This document shows, one piece after another, positions 1 to 5,132 of a DNA stretch of 9,103 nucleotides. The DNA is taken from the NCBI GenBank assembly GCA_002332795.1, contig DDBP01000207.1:1-9103 (forward strand), in the 5' to 3' direction. Numbering within the stretch: the first letter of the stretch is position 1; every line of letters starts with the position of its first letter. A program made the translations under genes and the position numbers. Below the pieces are notes generated by a model. The model saw nothing but the letters and a program-made list of their open reading frames with translations. It ran no database searches and had not been told where the DNA came from. The stretch comes from Anaerolineales bacterium UBA2029 (GTDB lineage: Bacteria > Chloroflexota > Anaerolineae > Aggregatilineales > Aggregatilineaceae).

Positions 1-33
1 TGACCACTGATCACTGAAAACTGACAACTGACA
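1..33. repeat. Heptamer tandem repeat (ACTGANN), cut by the window edge
   Basis: Four full 7-base units (6-12, 13-19, 20-26, 27-33) follow a partial one at 1-5. Each full unit begins ACTGA, and the last two bases vary (TC, AA, CA, CA). The array probably continues upstream of the window. Similar CTGA-rich heptamer arrays occur between genes in many unrelated bacteria, and their function is not known to me. Nothing here suggests coding. Confidence 0.65.
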
Positions 34-187
34 TAGCCCTGTCCGCCCCTGAAGATCGGCGGGAGTGAGGGGAACTCCCGGCGGTGAACTCTATCCAGGG
101 GCGAGGCGCACCCAGCATGGAAGCCTGCTCGAAGGTTGATTTCCCGTTAGAAATTCATGATGATTCGGTCTCAGCAACGGCAGGCTG
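34..187. other. Non-coding stretch upstream of the mini-LexA unit
   Basis: I see no credible gene here. The one recognisable element is a weak inverted repeat, GGGAGT (61-66) with ACTCCC (74-79), extended one pair by C60-G80, with a 7-base loop. It has no T-tract on either side. It may be the remains of a terminator or dispersed repeat belonging to whatever lies upstream. Confidence 0.4.
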
Positions 188-217
188 TTGACAGGCTCGC
201 CCGCTTTCCGCTATACT
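188..217 (+). promoter_or_regulatory. Sigma-70-type promoter for the leader/mini-LexA unit
   Basis: A perfect -35 hexamer TTGACA (188-193) and a five-of-six -10 hexamer TATACT (212-217) are separated by 18 bases. The predicted transcription start is near 224, about 50 bases ahead of the leader ATG at 274. This is the best-matching promoter in the window. Its start region runs straight into the SOS-like operator at 229-242, so a bound repressor would block initiation or early escape. Confidence 0.72.
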
Positions 218-228
218 GATCTGGCAAA

Positions 229-242
229 CGAACAAATGTTCT
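229..242. promoter_or_regulatory. SOS (LexA) box of the Gram-positive type, box 1
   Basis: The 14-mer CGAACAAATGTTCT has the perfect palindromic core GAAC-N4-GTTC. It matches the Bacillus-type SOS consensus CGAAC-RNRY-GTTYC at 13 of 14 positions; only the last base differs. It lies 11 bases downstream of the -10 hexamer, at about +5 to +18, a classic repression position. The downstream gene encodes a LexA-type winged helix, so autoregulation, or control by the host LexA, is the natural reading. That this host's LexA uses this motif is inferred. Confidence 0.72.
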
Positions 243-273
243 ACTCTGTGACCGCACAACCAGGGGTGGTGCC

Positions 274-348
274 ATGAGCGACACAGAAGGACAGTCCCGG
301 CTGCCGGGGAAAGGCGGCGCGCTGATCGCGGCCAAGGGGTGCCTATGA
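274..348 (+). CDS. Putative 24-aa leader peptide coupled to the mini-LexA gene
   Basis: This short frame starts at ATG 274 behind a purine-rich AGGGGTGGT (262-270) and encodes 24 residues, beginning MSDTEGQSR and ending AAKGCL. Its TGA (346-348) overlaps the next gene's ATG (345-347) as ATGA, the usual arrangement for translational coupling. It is the first frame after the promoter and SOS box. A weak hairpin, CCCGG (296-300) with CCGGG (304-308), lies inside it. I recognise no family, and the peptide has no membrane segment or run of regulatory codons. It may be a genuine small protein, a coupling leader that sets the downstream level, or a chance frame. The good start signal and exact overlap favour real translation. 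Confidence 0.45.
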   Translation: MSDTEGQSRLPGKGGALIAAKGCL

Positions 349-596
349 GCCGAGACAATCCGACTACGCGCGAGCAGGTATTCCGCTTCATCGTGGAGTA
401 CAAGCGCCGCCATGATGGCCTGTCGCCGTCGGTGGGGGACATCGCGACCGGCTGTGTGCTGCATCCGTCTACCGTCAAGTACCATCTGCTCCGGCTGGAG
501 AACCTGGGGCGTATCCGCATTGTGGGGCGACGCGCTATCGAGGTCATCGGCGGTTCCTGGGACCTGCCCGCCGACGACGACGCGCCCGCGCCGTGA
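345..596 (+). CDS. Small LexA-like winged-helix DNA-binding protein without protease domain
   Basis: This 83-aa protein matches the N-terminal DNA-binding domain of LexA. Helix 1 is about residues 9-23 (REQVFRFIVEYKRRH), helix 2 follows SPSV at 27-36, and the recognition helix is about 39-53 with the STVKYHLLRLE pattern typical of LexA. A wing follows (RIRIVGRRAIEV, 56-67). After a Gly-Gly at 69-70 the protein ends in an acidic Pro/Ala tail. There is no Ala-Gly cleavage site and no Ser-Lys peptidase domain, so it cannot self-cleave as LexA does. I chose ATG 345 because AAGGGG (334-339) is 5 bases upstream; a GTG at 339 overlaps that site. Its own promoter carries an SOS box, so autoregulation or competition with full-length LexA is likely. 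MarR- or ArsR-like function cannot be excluded from sequence alone. Confidence 0.8.
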   Translation: MSRDNPTTREQVFRFIVEYKRRHDGLSPSVGDIATGCVLHPSTVKYHLLRLENLGRIRIVGRRAIEVIGGSWDLPADDDAPAP

Positions 597-605
597 GGGG
601 GCATC

Positions 606-649
606 AGCCGTCGGCGAGCGGGCGTACGGCGCGCTTCTCGCTGACGGCT
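606..649 (+). terminator. Strong hairpin after the mini-LexA gene, possible terminator
   Basis: Arms AGCCGTCGGCGAG (606-618) and CTCGCTGACGGCT (637-649) pair over 13 bases with one G-T wobble, enclosing an 18-base loop. It begins 10 bases after the mini-LexA stop. What follows is T-rich (about 652-676) but not a clean T-run, so it may be an imperfect intrinsic terminator or an mRNA-stabilising structure. It would insulate mgsA from SOS-controlled transcription. Confidence 0.45.
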
Positions 650-651
650 CA

Positions 652-680
652 TTGCCTCGCTGTGTGTTTTGTGTTTAGAT
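652..680 (+). promoter_or_regulatory. Possible promoter for mgsA
   Basis: A TTGCCT (652-657) and a TTAGAT (675-680) are 17 bases apart, directly downstream of the hairpin and 35 bases before the mgsA start. The -35 matches consensus at four of six positions and the -10 at only three. The call rests on position and spacing as much as on match, so treat it as tentative. Confidence 0.3.
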
Positions 681-715
681 CGGCGCGGTGCTGTTCACTG
701 CGAAGGTGGTGTGCC

Positions 716-1204
716 ATGACGCATCAGATCAGTCTCATGCCCGCCCGCAAGCGCATCGCGCTGATCGCTCACGACGACCGCAAGCAAGACCTGCTGGAAT
801 GGGCGCGTTTCAACAAGGGCAAGCTCAGTCGGCACGATCTCTACGCCACCGGCACGACGGGCACGTTGCTTCAGCAAGAGCTGGACCTGCCCGTGCATAC
901 GTTCCTCAGCGGGCCGCTGGGTGGCGATCAGCAGGTGGGCGCGAAGATCGCCGAAAACGCCATTGACGTGCTGATCTTCTTCTGGGATCCGCTGGAGACG
1001 CACCCGCACGACCCCGACGTGCGGGCGTTGTTGCGTCTGGCAGTGTTGCAAAACATCCCGGTTGCCATGAATCGCTCGTCGGCGGATTTCATCTTCTCGT
1101 CCTCGCTGATGGATGCCGAGTACGAGCGGCAACTGTACGATTTCGCCGGGCGGTTGGAGCGTCGCCGGGCGATTGACGCGCTGCGGGCGTCGGGGAAGCG
1201 GTAG
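716..1204 (+). CDS. mgsA: Methylglyoxal synthase
   Basis: This 162-aa cytosolic enzyme converts dihydroxyacetone phosphate to methylglyoxal and phosphate, a bypass of lower glycolysis that relieves sugar-phosphate stress. The whole family signature is present: PARKRIALIAHDDRK near the start, YATGTTG (43-49), SGPLGGDQQVGAKI (65-78), IDVLIFFWDPL (83-93) and HPHDPDVRALLRLA (96-109). Counting from ATG 716, the active-site residues fall at His19, Asp71, His98 and Asp101, the same numbers as in the E. coli enzyme, which strongly supports this start. GAAGGTGG (702-709) lies 6 bases upstream. The gene is intact and slightly longer than E. coli's 152 residues because of a basic C-terminal tail. It stands alone between the mini-LexA unit and tcmP, with no obvious functional link to either. 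Local GC is high (37 of 60 at 961-1020), so it looks native. Confidence 0.96.
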   Translation: MTHQISLMPARKRIALIAHDDRKQDLLEWARFNKGKLSRHDLYATGTTGTLLQQELDLPVHTFLSGPLGGDQQVGAKIAENAIDVLIFFWDPLETHPHDPDVRALLRLAVLQNIPVAMNRSSADFIFSSSLMDAEYERQLYDFAGRLERRRAIDALRASGKR

Positions 1205-1229
1205 CTGGCGGAAAAGGCACAAGATCTCG

Positions 1230-1235
1230 TACAAT
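1230..1235 (+). promoter_or_regulatory. -10 element of the tcmP promoter
   Basis: TACAAT matches the sigma-70 -10 consensus at five of six positions and lies 49 bases before the tcmP start. No good -35 is visible at 16-19 bases upstream (GGCGGA or TGGCGG), so the promoter may be weak or activator-dependent. The predicted start, near 1242, falls inside SOS-like box 2. Confidence 0.5.
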
Positions 1236-1240
1236 CGTAG

Positions 1241-1254
1241 AGAACATATGTTTC
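1241..1254. promoter_or_regulatory. SOS (LexA) box of the Gram-positive type, box 2
   Basis: The 14-mer AGAACATATGTTTC matches CGAAC-RNRY-GTTYC at 13 of 14 positions; only the first base differs. The core is GAAC-ATAT-GTTT. It begins 5 bases after the TACAAT -10 hexamer, so it covers the predicted transcription start of the tcmP/DUF5131 operon. It is the only other GAAC-N4-GTTY I found in the window. Together with box 1 it argues for shared damage-responsive repression. Confidence 0.66.
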
Positions 1255-1284
1255 ATCCTCTTCTTGTTTCGTGGGAGATACCCC

Positions 1285-2166
1285 ATGGCTGAAGTACCAC
1301 ATCGCTTTGGTGGAGATTGGACAGCCGACAAGCTGGAGCGGGTAGCCAAATACCTGAGTGCCTATGCGACCATCATGAATAGACAACACTTTCGCTTTGC
1401 CTACATTGATGCTTTCGCTGGCACAGGTTATCGCACCCTAAGACCCAATGATGAACCGAAACAACTCATGTTTCCGGAACTCGCCGAGGAAGAATCTCAG
1501 CAGTTCCTCGAGGGGTCTGCTCGTAAAGCACTACAGGTGCAACCCCGTTTTCACAAGTACATTTTCATAGAGAAGGACGAGCATCGGTTCCAGGCTCTGA
1601 CAAGCTTGCGTATCGAATTCCCGCATTTGGCAGATGATATTGTCTTGGTCAACGCAGAGGCCAACTCCTATTTGCAAGACATGTGCGACAACCGGAACTG
1701 GAAACAACATCGGGCCGTATTGTTCCTCGATCCCTACGGCATGCAGGTTGAATGGCAGACGATCGAAGCTATCGCCCGCACTCAGGCGATCGATCTATGG
1801 CTGCTTTTTCCCCTTGGCATTGCAGTCAATCGTCTGCTCAGGCGAGATGGAAAGATTGACCCTGCGGTTAGAAATGCCCTGAATCGACTCTTCGGGGCCG
1901 AAGACTGGCATGAGACTTTCTATCAGACTAAAAAGGGGATCGGGCTGTTTGGTCCAGAGACCCATACCCATAAAGTGGGAGACTTTGATGCAATAGCCCG
2001 GTACATGATAGGTCGGTTGCAGACCGTATTCCCCGGCGTCGCTGAGAATCCGTTGCCACTGTTCAATTCGCGCAACAATCCGCTTTATCTGTTGTGCTTT
2101 GCTGCTGGCAACCCTCGCGGAGCGAAGACTGCGGTCAAGATCGCACAAGACATTCTCAAGAGGTGA
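1285..2166 (+). CDS. tcmP: Three-Cys-motif partner protein TcmP (methyltransferase-like)
   Basis: This 293-aa protein belongs to the three-Cys-motif partner family, so called because its members usually sit beside a Gp37/Gp68-type protein, as here. The opening (FGGDWTADKLERVAKYLSAY, 8-27) is typical. Visible motifs resemble a Rossmann-fold SAM-dependent nucleic-acid methyltransferase: YIDAFAGTG (40-48, motif I-like), an acidic FIEKDEHRF (94-102, motif II-like) and FLDPYG (147-152, motif IV-like). The family's reaction is not established to my knowledge; the methyltransferase reading is inference. I chose ATG 1285 because GGGAG (1273-1277) is 7 bases upstream; an in-frame TTG at 1264 is the alternative. 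The promoter carries SOS-like box 2. The stop lies inside the next gene's ribosome-binding site. GC is low compared with flanking genes (29 of 60 at 1441-1500), suggesting transfer. Confidence 0.88.
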   Translation: MAEVPHRFGGDWTADKLERVAKYLSAYATIMNRQHFRFAYIDAFAGTGYRTLRPNDEPKQLMFPELAEEESQQFLEGSARKALQVQPRFHKYIFIEKDEHRFQALTSLRIEFPHLADDIVLVNAEANSYLQDMCDNRNWKQHRAVLFLDPYGMQVEWQTIEAIARTQAIDLWLLFPLGIAVNRLLRRDGKIDPAVRNALNRLFGAEDWHETFYQTKKGIGLFGPETHTHKVGDFDAIARYMIGRLQTVFPGVAENPLPLFNSRNNPLYLLCFAAGNPRGAKTAVKIAQDILKR

Positions 2167-2170
2167 CCCT

Positions 2171-2905
2171 ATGGCTGACCGCTCGGCGATTGAATGGACG
2201 GAGTCAACGTGGAATCCCATTACTGGCTGCACCAAGATCAGCCCTGGTTGCAAGCACTGCTACGCTGAGCGCATGGCCTTGCGACTGCAAGCAATGGGAC
2301 ATCCGAATTACGCGAACGGTTTCGCGCTCACTCTGCACGAACACGTGCTGGAGCTGCCCTTGCAGTGGAAAACTCCCAGAACGATTTTCGTCAACTCGAT
2401 GAGCGATCTGTTTCATGAGGACGTTCCATTGCCATTTATCCTCCGAGTCTTTGAGGTGATGCGCAAGGCTCACTGGCATCAGTTTCAGGTACTGACCAAG
2501 AGAGCCGAGCGTTTGGCAGAACTGAATAGTGAATTACCTTGGGCACCTAACATCTGGATGGGCGTCAGCGTAGAAAGCCAGCGTTACGCCCACCGAGTTG
2601 ACCTCTTGCGCCAGACCGATGCTGCAATCAGGTTCCTTTCGCTTGAGCCATTGCTAGGGCCTATACCTGACCTGAACCTGACAGGTATTCACTGGGTCAT
2701 TGTCGGCGGCGAATCGGGACCAGGAGCGCGGCCAATGCAGAAAGCGTGGGTTGTTGAGATACGCGACCAGTGTGTGGCTGCGGGCGTTCCCTTTTTCTTC
2801 AAACAATGGGGCGGAGTGCATAAAAAGAAGGCAGGACGCTTATTAGAAGGTCGTACCTGGGATGAGATGCCTGTCGGAATCGGGGGCATGGCACCGACGG
2901 GGTAG
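2171..2905 (+). CDS. Phage Gp37/Gp68 family (DUF5131) three-Cys protein
   Basis: This 244-aa protein is a member of the Gp37/Gp68 family (PF07505, DUF5131). The hallmark three-Cys motif is complete near the N-terminus: WNPITGCTKISPGCKHCYAE has Cys20, Cys27 and Cys30 (C-x6-C-x2-C), resembling the iron-sulfur cluster motif of radical SAM enzymes. Other conserved family blocks are visible: SMSDLFHEDVP (about 75-85), LTKRAERL, VGGESGPGARPM and, near the C-terminus, FFFKQWGG and the ending GRLLEGRTWDEMP. The gene appears intact. ATG 2171 is preceded by AAGAGGTGA, which overlaps the tcmP stop; the gap is 4 bases, so the two are translationally coupled and probably act together. The radical SAM interpretation is inferred from the Cys spacing. 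No substrate is known to me. Despite the phage name, no other phage genes lie nearby. Confidence 0.9.
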   Translation: MADRSAIEWTESTWNPITGCTKISPGCKHCYAERMALRLQAMGHPNYANGFALTLHEHVLELPLQWKTPRTIFVNSMSDLFHEDVPLPFILRVFEVMRKAHWHQFQVLTKRAERLAELNSELPWAPNIWMGVSVESQRYAHRVDLLRQTDAAIRFLSLEPLLGPIPDLNLTGIHWVIVGGESGPGARPMQKAWVVEIRDQCVAAGVPFFFKQWGGVHKKKAGRLLEGRTWDEMPVGIGGMAPTG

Positions 2906-2940
2906 GTGCGCAGCCTGGTACCTGGCGTATAATGGGCGCA
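2903..2940 (+). promoter_or_regulatory. Promoter region of the lipoprotein gene
   Basis: A perfect -10 hexamer TATAAT (2928-2933) sits 36 bases before the lipoprotein ATG. No convincing -35 is visible at normal spacing. The -10 lies between short inverted arms TGCGC (2907-2911) and GCGCA (2936-2940), which could be an operator or chance. There is no hairpin terminator between the DUF5131 stop at 2905 and this promoter, so read-through from the SOS-type operon is possible. Confidence 0.45.
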
Positions 2941-2969
2941 GCGATCCGTATTTCCAGGAGGAGCGTTCC

Positions 2970-3737
2970 ATGCCTGGTCGCCTATGGCTGTTGTTCGCCT
3001 TGCTGCTAGCTCTGGTCGCCTGTCAGGGCGGCGACAAGCCCGATAGCACGGCTACCCCTGAGGTGACCCCCGTCACGCCGGAGGCAACGTCCGCCGTCAT
3101 CGAACTGGTGCCACTGACCCCTGGCCTCAAGGTGCGCGACGGGCTGACCGTCCTGGCGCACAGCGAAGGCGTCCGCGAGGGCACGGTCTACTTCTTTGCC
3201 GAAGTGCGCAACGACAGCGGGCAATATCTGAGTCAGGTTGATGCGATTATCTACCCTCTGGACGCGGACAACCTCAAACTGGGTCAGGTGTCGGCGGCTC
3301 CCCTGATGACGGACATCCCGCCGGGACAGGTCTTCTACGCAGGCGCGACCTTCACCGCCCCGGCGGCATATGCCGACACGCAGCGCTGGCTATGGTACAC
3401 CCCTGCCAGGCAACCGACTCTGCGCGGGCATTTCGGGTTGCCCGTCACGGTGACGACGCGCGGGACAGACGAGAACGGCCTGTATAGAGTCAGCGGCACG
3501 GCGCAGAACGACAGCGGTGTCGATCTCTACTATCCGCTGATAGATGTGGCGCTGATCGGCCCCGACGATAACCTGGTGGGCGTGACTCACGCCGCGGTGA
3601 GCACCGAGCGCGAAGGGGTGTGGCCGGCGGGCACACAGGCGCAGTTCACGGCCACGTTCCGCTTCCTGGAGGTGCCGCCAGAGCAGGTCACGGATGTGCG
3701 CGCGCTGGCCGTCGGCTATGAAGCGCCCGGCGGGTAG
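2970..3737 (+). CDS. Lipoprotein with two FxLYD-like beta-sandwich repeats
   Basis: This 255-aa protein begins with a short lipoprotein signal peptide: Arg4, a hydrophobic stretch (5-17) and a lipobox LVAC with the lipidated Cys at 18. A Thr/Pro-rich linker follows (about 25-45). Two similar domains come next. One contains VYFFAEVRNDSGQYLSQVDA (from residue 73) and the other LYRVSGTAQNDSGVDLYYPL (from residue 171). The shared pattern of a strand, an NDSG turn and a strand with an aromatic or Leu-Tyr pair is that of FxLYD-type domains, common in surface lipoproteins of GC-rich Gram-positives and Chloroflexi. The start is decided by a perfect AGGAGG (2956-2961) 8 bases before ATG 2970. It is predicted to be anchored on the outer face of the membrane. 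Ligand and role are unknown. Confidence 0.82.
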   Translation: MPGRLWLLFALLLALVACQGGDKPDSTATPEVTPVTPEATSAVIELVPLTPGLKVRDGLTVLAHSEGVREGTVYFFAEVRNDSGQYLSQVDAIIYPLDADNLKLGQVSAAPLMTDIPPGQVFYAGATFTAPAAYADTQRWLWYTPARQPTLRGHFGLPVTVTTRGTDENGLYRVSGTAQNDSGVDLYYPLIDVALIGPDDNLVGVTHAAVSTEREGVWPAGTQAQFTATFRFLEVPPEQVTDVRALAVGYEAPGG

Positions 3738-3741
3738 GAAG

Positions 3742-3768
3742 AAAAACGCCGCCTGAGTCGGGCGGCGT
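3742..3768 (-). terminator. Intrinsic terminator of the minus-strand operon
   Basis: Arms ACGCCGCC (3746-3753) and GGCGGCGT (3761-3768) form a perfect 8-bp stem with a 7-base loop. Read on the minus strand, the stem is followed at once by a T-run (the A-run at 3742-3746), giving a textbook Rho-independent terminator 26 bases after the stop of the 116-aa gene. On the plus strand there is no T-run, but the hairpin lies just after the lipoprotein stop and may also slow that transcript. Confidence 0.82.
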
Positions 3769-3794
3769 CGTGACGGACTGCTTTCGCTGTCAAT

Positions 3795-4145
3795 TCACTG
3801 CAGTTCGAGCTGGGACCCGGCGTTGTCCTGGGCCGGATCAATCACGGTTTCGTGCGGGATGTTTTCTACGCTGGTGTCGCGCAGACGCTCGATGGCGCCC
3901 ATCCCCAGAGAAGCTGTGACGAAGGACGCGCTGTCGTGACTGCCGCGCCGCAACTGCGCCAGCATATCGCGTTCGACAGCCTCGGTCCTGTCCTGTCTCT
4001 GCTGCGTCAGCTCCACCCTGGCTGACATGCCACCACCCTGGCCCGGCATTTCCCCTGCGGGGGGCGGAGTGTGCATCGCTTCCGCCTGCATATTGGCGGG
4101 GTCTCCGTCTTCGCCTGGGCCTGGTACTCCAGGAAGCCGCTTCAT
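3795..4145 (-). CDS. Hypothetical protein, 116 aa, Pro/Gly/Met-rich N-terminus
   Basis: I do not recognise a family. The protein starts MKRLPGVPGPGEDG, stays Pro/Gly/Met-rich and probably disordered to about residue 40, then has a helix-forming charged segment (RVELTQQRQDRTEAVERDML) and an Asp/Gln-rich tail. There is no signal peptide or membrane segment. The start at 4145 is decided by AGGAGG 6 bases upstream on the minus strand; an in-frame GTG at 4160 overlaps that site and is unlikely. The strong ribosome-binding site, and the perfect terminator just after the stop, argue that it is real. It lies 107 bases after the PH-like paralog in the same orientation and may have its own promoter in that gap. 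A conserved lineage-specific small protein is the best description. Confidence 0.62.
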   Translation of the reverse strand: MKRLPGVPGPGEDGDPANMQAEAMHTPPPAGEMPGQGGGMSARVELTQQRQDRTEAVERDMLAQLRRGSHDSASFVTASLGMGAIERLRDTSVENIPHETVIDPAQDNAGSQLELQ

Positions 4146-4195
4146 AATCCCCCTCCTCACTGGTTCGGCCCCTGCTTACACCCGCTGTTAGCCCA

Positions 4196-4224
4196 ATTGT
4201 GCCGCGTTCGACAAAAGACTGCAA
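4196..4224 (-). promoter_or_regulatory. Possible promoter for the 116-aa gene
   Basis: On the minus strand, TTGCAG (4224-4219) and CACAAT (4201-4196) are 17 bases apart. The -10 matches four of six consensus positions and the -35 three. Two T-runs (A-runs on the minus strand) at about 4238-4254 lie just upstream and could act as an UP-type element. Position and spacing are good; sequence match is modest. Confidence 0.3.
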
Positions 4225-4252
4225 TAGGGCTGTCACCTTTTTTAGACATTTT

Positions 4253-5119
4253 TTATCTATCACCCTCTGCGCCGCGCCACTCGGCCAGCACAGCGCCGCG
4301 CGTTTCCAGCACACCTGCCCAGTCGCCCGCATTGGCGACCAGGTAACCGACCACTTGCTGCTCTCGTTCGGCGCTCTCGTACTCGATGCGCAGCAGCGAA
4401 GCCTGGAAAGGATTGCCCGCGCGCGTCGCTCCTGCTGCCAGGGCAGTCACGCGGCGAATGCGGGCCAGGGGGATGGCGTGCGCCCGCTCGAAGAGCAACC
4501 GGTCGGGGGCCAGGTAGAGCAAGCCCGCTGTCTGCGGCCAGTCCGGCGGCAGAGCGAGCGGATCGGGCTGTTCGACGGGTGCAACACGCCAGCCTGTCGC
4601 GGCATCCGGCTCGACGCGCACGGCGGGAGCCGGGCCGAAGTCTTCGCGCACCTCGCCCGTCTGCTGAAAGGGTAGCCCGGCCAGCGCCGCCAGTTGCCGG
4701 GCGAACGCCTCCAGTGGCCCTTCCAGGAAGCGATAGACCTGCCAGCCCAGGTCGGTCTCGGCGTGCAGTACCAGTTCGGGGGTCTCCACGCGGCGATTCC
4801 AGGTGCTCTTGACGCGCACCCTCAGGCCTACCCAGCGTAGCGCGGTCAGGGGGAAAGTCATATCGAGCGCTGTCGTCCGGTGTCCGACGAAGCGCACCTG
4901 TCCCTCCACCACAGCCAGCGCCCCAAAGGCGCGGCGCAGTGGCGCGCCATCCAGCAAATCACCCTCGGCGATCGTGCCAATCGGCCCGACCTGCACCGTG
5001 TTGCCCGCCCCTTCCCAGTGAGCGAGAGCGCGCCTCACGTGACGGCGCTGTGTGCCCTGATCCCACAGCAGCGCGCCGCCTATGGCTGCCAGCGCTGTGC
5101 CTAGCCCGACGATCTCCAT
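4253..5119 (-). CDS. Membrane-anchored protein with two PH/GRAM-like domains (paralog A)
   Basis: This 288-aa protein has no named family that I recognise. An N-terminal hydrophobic segment (about 3-19, IVGLGTALAAIGGALLW) probably anchors it in the membrane, followed by a basic patch (QRRHVRR). Two similar-looking beta-rich units follow: one includes ALAVVEGQVRFVGHR and FPLTALRWVGLRV, the other LLYLAPDRLLFERAHAIPLA (from residue 200). The pattern of a strand, 'DRLLF', then 'IPLARI' is reminiscent of GRAM or bacterial PH domains, which is a structural inference. It aligns end to end with the next gene upstream (5133-5870), including the shared blocks RxDFGP and LYLAPDRLLF, so the two are tandem duplicates. 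AAGGGA, about 9 bases upstream, is the likely ribosome-binding site. The gap to the upstream paralog is only 13 bases, so they share a transcript. Confidence 0.72.
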   Translation of the reverse strand: MEIVGLGTALAAIGGALLWDQGTQRRHVRRALAHWEGAGNTVQVGPIGTIAEGDLLDGAPLRRAFGALAVVEGQVRFVGHRTTALDMTFPLTALRWVGLRVRVKSTWNRRVETPELVLHAETDLGWQVYRFLEGPLEAFARQLAALAGLPFQQTGEVREDFGPAPAVRVEPDAATGWRVAPVEQPDPLALPPDWPQTAGLLYLAPDRLLFERAHAIPLARIRRVTALAAGATRAGNPFQASLLRIEYESAEREQQVVGYLVANAGDWAGVLETRGAVLAEWRGAEGDR

Positions 5120-5132
5120 CGCTCATATCCCT

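Noticed and set aside
155..652. Minus-strand open frame (165 codons) over the mini-LexA region
   Set aside because: Arg/Ser/Pro-rich with no family resemblance. It overlaps the promoter, the SOS box and the LexA-like gene on the other strand.
593..715. N-terminal extension of methylglyoxal synthase to 593
   Set aside because: The upstream frame is open, but the family N-terminus begins near ATG 716, where a good ribosome-binding site and matching active-site numbering support the start.
4237..4254. Two T-runs on the plus strand, considered as a terminator
   Set aside because: No GC-rich hairpin precedes them on the plus strand, and no plus-strand gene ends nearby. They fit better as A-rich DNA upstream of the minus-strand promoter.
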